64,000 bases of DNA from JAJXWB01 sp046349085. Its GTDB lineage: Bacteria; Pseudomonadota; Alphaproteobacteria; Rhizobiales; Beijerinckiaceae. A model generated the notes under the pieces. The model ran no database searches and was not told the DNA's origin. It saw nothing but the letters and a program-made list of their open reading frames with translations. Every line of letters begins with the position of its first letter. Position 1 is the stretch's first letter. The stretch lies in contig JAXMDA010000003.1 in assembly GCA_046349085.1 (NCBI GenBank), forward strand, positions 1-64,000. Direction: 5' to 3'. Below are positions 53,701 through 60,928 of the stretch, in pieces. A program made the translations under genes and the position numbers.

Positions 53701-53998
53701 CCACGCGGCAGACGGCGTCATCGAACTGCACACCGCCTTCTCACGCATGGACGGACAGGCGAAGACCTATGTGCAGGATCTGGTGCGCAGCCAGCAGGAT
53801 CGCGTGTGGGCGCTGATCGAAGCCGGCGCCATCGTCTACATCTGCGGCGACGGCGGCAAGATGGAGCCCGACGTCAAGCGCGCGCTGGTCGAGATCTATT
53901 GCGCGCGGAAAAATGCGACGGCGGATGCGGGCGAAGCCTGGATCAACGAGATGGGCGCCGGCAACCGCTACGTGCTGGACGTATGGGCGGGGGGATGA
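50774..53998 (+). CDS. Self-sufficient cytochrome P450 : NADPH-P450 reductase fusion (CYP102/BM3-like)
   Basis: A 1074-aa fusion enzyme. The P450 domain (about residues 1-460) has the I-helix AGHETTSG (270-277), the K-helix ESLRLWPP and the haem-cysteine motif FGNGQRACIG with C410. A Pro/Ala/Thr-rich linker (about 465-495) leads to an FMN flavodoxin-like domain with SVLYGSNLGTSEEFA, then an FAD/NADP reductase domain with YYSISSSP and IGPGTGLAPFRGF. It should hydroxylate fatty acids or similar chains using NADPH. RBS AGAGGA precedes ATG 50774. Its place between lipid genes fits fatty-acid hydroxylation; the substrate is not proven. Confidence 0.93.
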   Translation: MANAEALRIPQPPAKPIVGHALSLDPNAPIESLLGFAKQLGPIFELNVMGSPLIFVSGAKFVKELCDEKRFDKAVRGPLARVRAIGGDGLFTAKTSEPNWGKAHNILLAPFGGRAMQSYHPAMVDIAEQLCLKWARMNPDEDIDVVHDMTALTLDTIGLCGFDYRFNSFYRRDYNPFVEALVRSLETIMMQRGLPLESMMMRGRLNTLNDDVAFMNKMVDDLVRARREQMGDADARKDLLNAMLTGVDRATGTQLDDVNIRYQINTFLIAGHETTSGLLSYTLYALLKNPDVLQKAYDEVDRVFGPDPTVRPTYQQVTQLSYINQIMKESLRLWPPAPAFSVYPYNEETICGYRLRKGITVNILVGALHRDPDVWGPRADIFDPENFSPAAESARPAWAWKPFGNGQRACIGRGFAMHEAALALGMILQRYKLIDHQRYQLKLKETLTIKPDGFKIKVKPREARDRASAPAAATASTTAAPRAETAAPAKRPTHNTPLSVLYGSNLGTSEEFAHRLAETAEINGFATQLGPLDLNVGAPPKDTGLVIFCSSYNGAPPDNATKFVNWLQNEAAPDAFAGVRYTVFGCGNREWNATYQSVPRMIDERIAALGGLRIAPRGEGDARDDLDGQYEDWFAALRPKAAEAFGLQAASLDRETRTQPLYNVEPASMQGGNPAVNSAGAKQARVLENRELLTAPGRSTRHIEIALPDGAAYRAGDHLAVVPRNDATLVASIARRLGHSPDDVIRLRGAEGRRALLPLDEPVSVGKLLSDYVELQQVATRKQIQTMAEHTRCPVTRPKLEALSGESDEAAAAYRAEVLARRKSVYDLLEEFPACELPLAAYLEMTPLLQPRYYSISSSPKTDPQRCTVTVGVVEGPARSGRGTYRGVCSNYLAARAADETIFAAVRETKAGFRLPDDPKVPLIMIGPGTGLAPFRGFCQERAAQKKAGASLGPAMLFFGCRHPGQDFLYAEELKGHAADGVIELHTAFSRMDGQAKTYVQDLVRSQQDRVWALIEAGAIVYICGDGGKMEPDVKRALVEIYCARKNATADAGEAWINEMGAGNRYVLDVWAGG

Positions 53999-54014
53999 CG
54001 TAGACCACGGTCCG

Positions 54015-54037
54015 CTTCCCTCCCCGCTCGCGGGGAG
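54015..54037. repeat. Short GC-rich inverted element (ccctccccgctcgcggggagg)
   Basis: A compact hairpin, tccctccccgc...gcggggaggca, related to the larger pyrimidine/purine repeats at 30366 and 34142. It follows the P450 gene by 16 bp and may help end its transcript. Confidence 0.45.
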
Positions 54038-54057
54038 GCAGTCGGCATGAAAAGCAG

Positions 54058-54082
54058 AAGGCCCGCGGGAACCGCGGGCCTT
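54058..54082. terminator. Intrinsic terminator hairpin after the second phasin gene
   Basis: An exact 11-bp stem (54058-54068 with 54072-54082) with a GAA loop lies 36 bp past the phasin stop. On the minus strand it is followed by CTGCTTTTC, a weak U-tract. It may also serve the P450 gene on the other strand. Confidence 0.6.
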
Positions 54083-54117
54083 CGCAAACTGAACTCAACG
54101 CTTACGCGGGCTGACGC

Positions 54118-54603
54118 TTACGCAGCCTTGCCGAACTTCAGGCCGAGGCCGGCCAGATTGTCCTGCGCGGTCTTGGTGATCGTCTTGGCGCCGTCCTGCG
54201 CGGCCTGCGCGACGAGCGCGCCGACGGTCTTGGCGCGCGACACGTTCACGTCGAACTGCGCGCGGTAGTAATCGGCCTGGATGCGGAAGGCTTCGCCAAC
54301 GGTCTTGGCGGCGACGGTCTTCTCGAAGGCGGCGATGGCGGCCTTGGCGTCGTCGAAAATGGCGTTCTGGATTTCGCGCGAAACCTTGGCGAGGCTCTCG
54401 ACGGAGTCGACGGCGGCGGTTTCGATCGCGTCGGTCGCCTTTTCGGCGCCGGCATGAAGCGAAGTAGCGCGCTCGAGCACGGCTTCAGCCGCGCGATGCG
54501 CATATTCGCGAGCGGTTTCGATGGTCTTGTTCGCGGTCTCGGCGACCTGCGCTTCGGCTTCGACGGCCTTCGGCTTGCGAACGGTCTTCTTCGTGGCGGT
54601 CAT
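54118..54603 (-). CDS. Phasin family protein, second copy
   Basis: A 161-aa phasin with extended amphipathic helices. The basic N-terminus (TATKKTVRKPKAVEA) precedes a standard phasin domain ending in FRIQADYYRAQFDVNVSRAKTVGALVAQ. It likely coats PHA granules, and differs from the first phasin by this Lys-rich lead. ATG 54603 has GGAG upstream. The TGTTGCANTGC motif lies about 87 bp before the start, and a terminator follows the gene. Confidence 0.9.
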   Translation of the reverse strand: MTATKKTVRKPKAVEAEAQVAETANKTIETAREYAHRAAEAVLERATSLHAGAEKATDAIETAAVDSVESLAKVSREIQNAIFDDAKAAIAAFEKTVAAKTVGEAFRIQADYYRAQFDVNVSRAKTVGALVAQAAQDGAKTITKTAQDNLAGLGLKFGKAA

Positions 54604-54683
54604 GTCTGATCTCCATCCTCAATGAGCTATGGGTTTCGACCCCGCCATTGAGCAGCACGGGGCGAACGTTCTGTACTGAACTA

Positions 54684-54700
54684 TTGTGTGCAGTGCAACA
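54684..54700 (-). promoter_or_regulatory. Candidate PhaR-type site before the second phasin
   Basis: On the minus strand 54690-54700 reads TGTTGCACTGC, extended to TGTTGCACTGCACACAA over 54684-54700. It matches the core at 35320-35330 and at 57889-57899. It lies about 87 bp before the phasin start. Confidence 0.55.
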
Positions 54701-54765
54701 TAAATCGGAGAGCGACGATCACATTTTCGTGATTGCCGCTTAACTATCTGATTTAAGGACGGATA

Positions 54766-55461
54766 TCAGCGCGACGTGGCGTCCACCACGCCGAAGGCTT
54801 CGAGCCGGGCGAGCACATCCGCGACCTCGTGGCCGAGAATCACGATGTCGTGGCGCGCGCCCTTGCGGTCCCGCACCTGCCCGCGCAGCAGCGCCTCGGC
54901 GCGGAAGCCGAGACCCTCGAAAACCGAGATCGCGGCGGTCTGGTCGACCGTCATCTGCGCGACGATTCTTTGCAATCCGCCTTCCAGCGCCAGCGCGAAC
55001 AGGCGCTGCGTCAGCGCGCGGCCGACACCTGCGCCGCGCGCCTGCGGACCGATCAGCACGCGCAGTTCGCCGACATGCGGCGACCACGACAGCGGATCGC
55101 TGGCGATGGCGCCGCAACCGACGATTTCCGTGCCGCGCGCCGCGACGAGGCTGGTCATGCCGCCGCCTTCGCTCTCGCGGATCCACGCCTTCAACACCTT
55201 GGGCTCGCTGATGTCGCGCGGCAGGAAGAGGAGATCGTGTGGCGGCAGGCCGCGCGCGAAGGCCAGCAACGCCTTCTCGTCGCTCGCCGCGAGCGGCCTG
55301 ATCTCCACGCCGCCCTGCGCCGCCCCGGTCGCCGCCTTCGCCGACGCCTTGCTCGCCGCGGCTTTCTTCGCGGGAGCTTTCGCTGCGGTCCGTCCCGTAG
55401 CCGCCCTCGTCGCGCTCTTCTTCGTTGCGCTCTTCCCCGTCGCGCCTGCGGCCTTCGTCAT
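54766..55461 (-). CDS. GNAT acetyltransferase with histone-like basic N-terminal tail
   Basis: A 231-aa protein. Residues 1-50 are a Lys/Ala-rich tail (KSATKKSATRAATGR, APAKKAAASK, with PAKKA at 30-34), followed by a GNAT domain with the acetyl-CoA loop PQARGAGVGRALT. PAKKA-type repeats in PhaM and AAKP repeats in PhaF are known to bind DNA and link PHA granules to the nucleoid; that similarity is mine by motif. The start overlaps the upstream PHA synthase stop in ATGA, so it is translated with it. It may modify or tether PHA-granule proteins, but this is inference. Confidence 0.78.
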   Translation of the reverse strand: MTKAAGATGKSATKKSATRAATGRTAAKAPAKKAAASKASAKAATGAAQGGVEIRPLAASDEKALLAFARGLPPHDLLFLPRDISEPKVLKAWIRESEGGGMTSLVAARGTEIVGCGAIASDPLSWSPHVGELRVLIGPQARGAGVGRALTQRLFALALEGGLQRIVAQMTVDQTAAISVFEGLGFRAEALLRGQVRDRKGARHDIVILGHEVADVLARLEAFGVVDATSR

Positions 55462-56528
55462 GTCGAGCGCTCTCCCAGCCATTCGTCGAGTTTCGGCCAG
55501 AGCCGCCGCGCGGCGTTCGCGCCGGCGACCAGGCTTACATGTCCGCCCTTGAGCATGACCTCGGTCTTGTCGGTCGATGCGACGCTGGCGATCAACGGCT
55601 TGGCGGCGTCATAGGGAATGATGTGGTCGTGCTCGGCCACGGCATGGAAGATCGGCGTCTTGATCGCGCCAAGGTCCACGCTCCGGCCGCCGATCGTAAG
55701 TTCACCCTTGAAGAGCTTGTTGCCCCACATCAGCTCCTTCGTCGTCTGCCGGAAATATTCGCCGGCCAGCGGCAGCGTGTCGTTGCCCCAGCGGTCGAGC
55801 TGCCGATACGCGCGGACGAATTCGTCGTTCCAGATATTGTCCCACAGCGTCACCTGCGCCGCCGCGCGCGAGGCCGGCCGCAGCATTTCGAAGGAGGCGT
55901 AGATCATCTCCGGCGGCACGTTGCCGTACGTTTCGACGAGACGGTCGACGTCGAAATAGCGCTCGTTCGACCAGTTCTGGAACAGCTTGAGCTGCTTGAA
56001 GTCGATCGGCGTCGTGAAGCAGACGAGATTGTTGGGCCCGTTCTTGCCGGCGAGCGCCGTGTACAGCACCGACAGAACGCCGCCGAAGCAATAGCCGACG
56101 ACCGTCACGTCCCTTTCTCCCGTCTCCTTGCGTACGCGCCGCATGCAATCGGGAATGAAGTCGAGAACGTAGTCCTCGATGCGCAGGTTTTTTTCCGCCG
56201 GCGCAGGCGCCGCCCAGTCCAGCATGAACACGTCGTAGCCCGCCTTCAGCAGGAATTCGACGAACGAATTGCCCGGCGCGAGATCGAGAATGTAGCCGCG
56301 ATTGGTCGTCGCCATGACGATGAGAATCGGCACGCGATAAACTTCATCGACCAGCGGATGATAGTGATAGAGGCGCATCGTGCCGCGCGTCGCCAGCACG
56401 TCCTTGCGCGACTGGCCGACCTCCGGCGCGCCGGACGTCAGGTAGCCCATGCCCTTCACGCCGCGCTGGATCGCCCGATCGACCTCGAGCCGCAGGCGCT
56501 CGACGACGTTTGGCGCGGCGGCGTTCAC
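55458..56528 (-). CDS. phaC: PHA synthase PhaC, class III-like
   Basis: A 356-aa PhaC with the polymerase box VGYCFGG (nucleophile C147), the aspartate in AEHDHIIPYD and the histidine in GGHVSLVAG. Length and sequence match class III/IV catalytic subunits, shorter than class I. Class III enzymes need the PhaE partner, and the gene directly upstream encodes a PhaE-like protein. The start is GTG 56528, overlapping the upstream stop as GTGA; the longer open frame to 56870 is antisense and lacks PhaC features. The next gene (GNAT) overlaps its stop. The class III call rests on length and the partner. Confidence 0.82.
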   Translation of the reverse strand: MNAAAPNVVERLRLEVDRAIQRGVKGMGYLTSGAPEVGQSRKDVLATRGTMRLYHYHPLVDEVYRVPILIVMATTNRGYILDLAPGNSFVEFLLKAGYDVFMLDWAAPAPAEKNLRIEDYVLDFIPDCMRRVRKETGERDVTVVGYCFGGVLSVLYTALAGKNGPNNLVCFTTPIDFKQLKLFQNWSNERYFDVDRLVETYGNVPPEMIYASFEMLRPASRAAAQVTLWDNIWNDEFVRAYRQLDRWGNDTLPLAGEYFRQTTKELMWGNKLFKGELTIGGRSVDLGAIKTPIFHAVAEHDHIIPYDAAKPLIASVASTDKTEVMLKGGHVSLVAGANAARRLWPKLDEWLGERST

Positions 56529-56992
56529 GACCGGCGTCCTTCGCTCTGGCCCGCAGGCGCGCCGCGCGCCGGCGGCTTGCGCGTGCGCTTCGGCTTCGGC
56601 GCCATCGGCGCAGGCGCTGCGTCGACGGACGCCATCTGCGCGACGATCTCGGTCAGCCGGTTGATCTGCGCCTCGATCGCCTGCAGACGTTCGCCGATGC
56701 TGGTGATGTCCGCGCGGCTCGGCAGGTTCAGCGTCGCGAGATAGCGCTCCATCGCCTCGCCGAGGCCCGCGCGCGCGCCGGCTGCGGTTGAGGTCACGCC
56801 GTGCATGAGACGCGAGAACTGCTCGTTGGCCATAGCCTCGTTGGCGAGTTCGTTGACGCCGCGCTCCCACTGGCCGACCAGATCGCGAAACGCGTCAAGC
56901 GGCCCTTTGGGCCGCTCGCTTCTCGACTCTTGCGGCCCTTTGGGCCGCTCGGCTTTTTTGTCGGGCTTCGCCGTGCTCGCCTTGTCTGACAT
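56525..56992 (-). CDS. PhaE-like PHA synthase partner subunit
   Basis: A 155-aa protein with the helical segment YLATLNLPSRADITSIGERL and following residues (about 84-107), which resembles the C-terminal motif of PhaE/PhaR synthase subunits. The N-terminal portion is a short lead with a duplicated ERPKGP unit (16-20 and 26-30), and the C-terminal portion is a basic Pro/Lys/Arg tail (KPKRTRKPPARG). It is shorter than Allochromatium PhaE. It would activate the PhaC encoded next by a GTGA overlap. The PhaE label is based on motif and context. Confidence 0.68.
   Translation of the reverse strand: MSDKASTAKPDKKAERPKGPQESRSERPKGPLDAFRDLVGQWERGVNELANEAMANEQFSRLMHGVTSTAAGARAGLGEAMERYLATLNLPSRADITSIGERLQAIEAQINRLTEIVAQMASVDAAPAPMAPKPKRTRKPPARGAPAGQSEGRRS
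56899..56951. repeat. Exact 20-bp direct repeat inside the PhaE-like gene
   Basis: gcggccctttgggccgctcg occurs at 56899-56918 and 56932-56951. The unit is itself nearly palindromic. It encodes the repeated ERPKGP segment in the protein. Confidence 0.8.
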
Positions 56993-57026
56993 GGGGCCTC
57001 CCCTCCGCCGCGTCAGTTGATCTGCA

Positions 57027-57806
57027 TCAGCTTACACGATTGGGGTCCGGATAGACGAGCGCGCGCCAGCCCTTGCGATCGAATTTCGTCCATTCGCCTT
57101 CCGGCTGCGCCAGCCGATCGGCGATTGCGTAGACGACCGCGGGATGATGCCCGAGCCCGCAATGGCTTGCGCCCTGCACTTCGATGTTCTCGGCGCGCTC
57201 CGTCTCGGTGGGTTCGCGGCACACCTGCCACGCGCAGACGCCGTCGGTGCGGCTGAAGATCGCTGTCGAAGGCGCAGGCGGCGGCTCCGCCAGATGGCCG
57301 CTCAGATGCTCTTCGTCGTCCTCCGCGCGATGGCCGGAGACAAATTCGTAGACGCGCCAGGCGTTGGTCGCGCGCGGGCTGCCGGAGAAGGGGCTGCCAA
57401 GCGAGATGACGCTGCGCACTTCCTCGGGCAGGACCTTGGCGAGCTGACGCGCATAGAGGCCGCCGAGGCTCCAGCCGACGAGGCTCACCGTGCGGCCGTA
57501 GCGGTCGGCAAGTTCCTTCACTTGCGCGACCATGCGTTCTTCGACGCCGTTTCGCAGGCCGAGATTATTGCCCTGCTGCCAGCCGTGCACCGCATAGCCG
57601 CGCCCTTTCAGGAATCGACGCAGCGGAACCGTCGAACGATCGCTTGCGAGCAGACCGGGCAAGACGAGCACGGGATGGCCGTCGCCGCGCGGCGCGAATC
57701 TCAACAGCGGCAGAGCGCCGACGAACGCGCCGAGTTCGTGAATGGCGCGCATTTCGAGCGCCATGAGAAGCCCGGAGGGCGGCGCAATAGTCGCTGCGGC
57801 AGTCAT
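57027..57806 (-). CDS. Alpha/beta hydrolase, paralogue in the PHA gene group
   Basis: A 259-aa serine hydrolase with LVGWSLGG (S113) and the oxyanion stretch VLVLPGLLASDRST. It is clearly paralogous to the hydrolase at 48553-49347. It precedes the PhaE-like and PhaC genes on the same strand (34-bp gap), so it may be a PHA- or lipid-hydrolysing enzyme, a depolymerase-like protein, or an accessory. GGAGG lies upstream of ATG 57806. The shared TGTTGCAGTGC site lies 83 bp upstream, at 57889-57899. Confidence 0.8.
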   Translation of the reverse strand: MTAAATIAPPSGLLMALEMRAIHELGAFVGALPLLRFAPRGDGHPVLVLPGLLASDRSTVPLRRFLKGRGYAVHGWQQGNNLGLRNGVEERMVAQVKELADRYGRTVSLVGWSLGGLYARQLAKVLPEEVRSVISLGSPFSGSPRATNAWRVYEFVSGHRAEDDEEHLSGHLAEPPPAPSTAIFSRTDGVCAWQVCREPTETERAENIEVQGASHCGLGHHPAVVYAIADRLAQPEGEWTKFDRKGWRALVYPDPNRVS

Positions 57807-57888
57807 TTATCCTCCACCTCTTTGCTTCGTTGATTCACGAAGATAGGCGCTCGCGCATATTCGCGCCAGAGCGCCACACTTCCTCAAC

Positions 57889-57899
57889 GCACTGCAACA
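57889..57899 (-). promoter_or_regulatory. Candidate PhaR-type site before the hydrolase-PhaE-PhaC operon
   Basis: The minus strand reads TGTTGCAGTGC, the same core as at both phasin promoters. It lies 83 bp before ATG 57806. A second TGC-rich stretch follows at about 57906-57919. The rest of the 242-bp gap to 58049 contains no visible gene. Confidence 0.55.
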
Positions 57900-58048
57900 C
57901 AAAAGGTTGCTGCGTTGCGAAGAAGACGGAAATGACCTCGTGATTTCAATGCAGCGACACGCGATGTGACGAGCGGTGCGCTTTCGCTACGTCGCGCGGC
58001 GGTGTGCCATAAGCGACACACCGGGCATTTGCGTGACTTGCGGCAAGT

Positions 58049-59632
58049 TCAGTTCACGCGGCGGTCCTTGCCGGCCCAGTACGGCTCGCGCAATTCGCGC
58101 TTCAATATCTTGCCCGACGGATTGCGCGGCAGCGCCCCGATGAAATCCACGGTGCGCGGCGCCTTGTAGCCGGCGATGCGCGTGCGCGCGAAGGCGATGA
58201 TCTCGTCCGGCGACGCCTCTGCGCCGTCCTTCAACACGACGACGGCCTTCACCGCCTCGCCCCAGGTGTCGTCGGGCACGCCGATGACGGCGACTTCCGC
58301 GATCGCCGGATGGCCGAAGATCGCGCTTTCCACTTCCGCCGGATAGATGTTCTCCGCGCCGGAAATGATCATGTCCTTCACGCGGTCGTGCACATAGACG
58401 TAGCCGTCTTCGTCCAGATAGCCGGCGTCGCCCGTGCGCAGCCAGCCGTCGTCGGTCATCGCGCGCCTGGAAGCCTCGGGCAGGTTCCAGTAGCCCTTCA
58501 TGTTCGCCATCGAGCGCGTCGCGATCTCGCCGACCTGGCCCGCCGGCAGCGGCTTTCCTTCCGCATCGAGGATTGCGATCTCCACGCCGGCGAGCGGCTT
58601 GCCGGCCGAACGCATCCGCTGCGAGCCCTCGGGCGTATGGTCTTCCGGCTCCAGCGCGACGATCGTGCCTGTCGTCTCCGTCATGCCGTACATCTGCACG
58701 AAGCCGCATTTGAACACGTCCATGCATTCGCGCAGCAGATCCAGCGGAATGGGCGAGGCGCCGTACATGACGAATTTCAGTCGCGAATAATCGACCTGGC
58801 GCGCCTGCGGCAGGCGCACGATGAATTGCAGCGCCGCCGGCACGAGAAAGAGTTTCGAGACGCGATGCCTGACGAAATCGTCGAGGATCGACATCGGGTT
58901 GAATTCGCGCGTGATGACGATCTTGCCGCCGTTGTAGGAGGCCCACACCAGCACGCCCGAGCCGCCGATGTGGAACACCGGCATCGAGACGAGCCATACG
59001 TCGTCGGGCGAAGCCTTGTTCCATTCGCGCGTATCGGAGGGATCGCGCTCGCGCATCCCCAGAAGATTGCGGTTGGTGAGCATCGCGCCCTTGGGATGGC
59101 CGGTCGTGCCGGAGGTGTAGAGCTGGATCGCCACATCCTCTTCGCGCGCCCGCATAACGGGAACGGCGTCGCTCTGCGCATCGCGCCACGCCGCATAATC
59201 CGGATAGTCGGGCGTCGCGCCTTCCATCGCGATGATGACGCGCACGCTCTTCAACTGATCCGCGAAGCCTTTCACCGCATCGACGAATTCCGGGCCGACG
59301 AACAGGACCTGCGCCTCGCAATCGTTGACGATATAGGCGATCTCGGGCGGCGCGAGGCGCCAGTTGACCGGCGCAAGAATGACGCGCGCCTTGGCCGCGC
59401 CGTAGAACAGCTCGAAATAGAAATCGCTGTTCTTGCCCAGATAGGCGACATGCGTCTGCGGCGCGACGCCCATCGCGGTGAGGCCGTTCGCCACCTGGTT
59501 GGTGTGCCGGTCGAAATCCGCGAAAATCGTCTCGCGCCCCTCGAAATGCACGGCGACGTCGCCGCCACGCAAGGCGGCGTTCTTGCGCGCGATATCGCCG
59601 AGAACGACAGGGATGAAGTCTTCGGTGTACAT
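58049..59632 (-). CDS. Acyl-CoA synthetase (fatty-acid-CoA ligase)
   Basis: A 527-aa AMP-forming ligase activating a carboxylic acid to its CoA ester. Seen: the AMP-binding P-loop LYTSGTTGHPKGA (about 170-182), the YGMTETTG stretch, and WLRTGDAGYLDEDGYVYVHDR near the C-terminus, with the catalytic lysine in PSGKILKREL. Likely substrate is a medium- or long-chain or aromatic acid. It is the last gene in a run of acyl-CoA genes on this strand. Confidence 0.92.
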   Translation of the reverse strand: MYTEDFIPVVLGDIARKNAALRGGDVAVHFEGRETIFADFDRHTNQVANGLTAMGVAPQTHVAYLGKNSDFYFELFYGAAKARVILAPVNWRLAPPEIAYIVNDCEAQVLFVGPEFVDAVKGFADQLKSVRVIIAMEGATPDYPDYAAWRDAQSDAVPVMRAREEDVAIQLYTSGTTGHPKGAMLTNRNLLGMRERDPSDTREWNKASPDDVWLVSMPVFHIGGSGVLVWASYNGGKIVITREFNPMSILDDFVRHRVSKLFLVPAALQFIVRLPQARQVDYSRLKFVMYGASPIPLDLLRECMDVFKCGFVQMYGMTETTGTIVALEPEDHTPEGSQRMRSAGKPLAGVEIAILDAEGKPLPAGQVGEIATRSMANMKGYWNLPEASRRAMTDDGWLRTGDAGYLDEDGYVYVHDRVKDMIISGAENIYPAEVESAIFGHPAIAEVAVIGVPDDTWGEAVKAVVVLKDGAEASPDEIIAFARTRIAGYKAPRTVDFIGALPRNPSGKILKRELREPYWAGKDRRVN

Positions 59633-59683
59633 GGGATGTCCCTTCGAAAAGTCCGCGCGGTCCAGCGATTGCGTCGGACTTGT

Positions 59684-59712
59684 TCCCTCCCCCCTTGTGG
59701 GGAGGGAGATGC
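59684..59712. repeat. Short pyrimidine/purine inverted repeat before the acyl-CoA synthetase gene
   Basis: ccctccccccttgtgggga and ggaggga pair as a compact hairpin, the same class as the repeats at 30366-30487 and 34142-34268. It occupies part of the 81-bp gap between two genes of the operon-like run. Confidence 0.5.
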
Positions 59713-59713
59713 G

Positions 59714-60919
59714 CTACATCCCGATCACGACCTTCGCGATAATGTCGCGCTGCACTTCGGACGTGCCGCCGAAGATCGTGTACGCGCGGCTGTTGAGATA
59801 TTCCGGCAGGGCGGTCAGCGCGTCTTCGGGAATTCCGGGCTCCGCATTCATTTCATAAAGCGGGCGATGGCCTTGCCAGTAGAGCGCGTCCTGCCCGAGG
59901 ACATCGACCGCAAGCGCGGTCAGCGCCTGCTTGATCTCGGAATTGCGCAGCTTCGCCAGCGACGACGAAACGGAGCCCGGGTTTTGTCCGGATTGCAGGC
60001 TCGACATGATGCGCAGCTCGGTCATTTCCAGCGCGTCGATCTCGATCTCCGCCTGCGAGCGCCGCAGCGCGAACGACGGGTCGGATGCCAGCGGCTTCTC
60101 GCCGTCGCGATAATGCGCCGCGAGCCTTTCGATGTCGCGCAGGATGGCGCGCAGCCGTCCCGACGACATGGCGCCGCCGCGCTCGAATTCGAGCAGGTAC
60201 TTGCCGGTCGCCCAGCCCTGCCCTTCCGCGCCGACGCGGTTTTCGACCGGCACGCGCACGTCGTCGAAGAACACCTGGTTCGTCTCGTGGTCGCCGCCGA
60301 TGGTGAGGATCGGCCGCACGGAAATGCCCGGCGTCTTCATGTCGATGAGGATGAAGCTGATGCCGTCCTGCTTCTTCGGCTCGTCCGACGTGCGCACCAG
60401 CGCGAACATCCGGTTCGCGTGATGGGCGTGCGTCGTCCAGATTTTCGAGCCGTTGATGACGTAGTGATTGCCGTCGCGCATGGCGCGCGTCTTGAGAGAC
60501 GCAAGGTCGGAGCCGGAGCCCGGCTCCGAATAGCCCTGGCACCAGTAATCTTCGGCCTTGAGGATACGCGGCAGATAAAAATCCTTCTGCGCCTGCGTGC
60601 CGAAGCGCATGATGACGGGGCCGACCATACGCAGGCCCATCGGCGTCACCGAGGGCGCGCCGGCCGCCGCCGATTCGATCTCCCAGATGTAGCGCTGCGC
60701 CAGGCTCCAGCCCGTGCCGCCGTATTCCTTGGGCCAGAGCGGCGCGGCCCAGCCCTTCTCGTAGAGGATCTTCTGCCAGCGGTTTCCCACGGGCGGATCG
60801 GAGAAGACGCTCGGCGTGAGATGATGCGCGCGCCTGAGATCTGGCGTCAGCTTCTCTGCGAGAAAGGCGCGCACCTCCTGCTGGAAGGCGCGTTCTTGCG
60901 GCGTGAAGGTCAGGTCCAT
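59714..60919 (-). CDS. Acyl-CoA dehydrogenase, first of a tandem pair
   Basis: A 401-aa ACAD with the FAD/substrate regions CQGYSEPGSGSDLASLKT, KIWTTHAHHANRMF and the FAD motif IFGGTSEVQRDIIAKVVIG at the C-terminus. It starts 9 bp after the stop of the second ACAD on the same strand. Two adjacent, unequal ACADs are the layout of alpha2beta2 heterotetrameric acyl-CoA dehydrogenases known from steroid and related pathways, so a complex with the neighbour is possible. Confidence 0.9.
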   Translation of the reverse strand: MDLTFTPQERAFQQEVRAFLAEKLTPDLRRAHHLTPSVFSDPPVGNRWQKILYEKGWAAPLWPKEYGGTGWSLAQRYIWEIESAAAGAPSVTPMGLRMVGPVIMRFGTQAQKDFYLPRILKAEDYWCQGYSEPGSGSDLASLKTRAMRDGNHYVINGSKIWTTHAHHANRMFALVRTSDEPKKQDGISFILIDMKTPGISVRPILTIGGDHETNQVFFDDVRVPVENRVGAEGQGWATGKYLLEFERGGAMSSGRLRAILRDIERLAAHYRDGEKPLASDPSFALRRSQAEIEIDALEMTELRIMSSLQSGQNPGSVSSSLAKLRNSEIKQALTALAVDVLGQDALYWQGHRPLYEMNAEPGIPEDALTALPEYLNSRAYTIFGGTSEVQRDIIAKVVIGM

Positions 60920-60928
60920 GGTTTCGCC

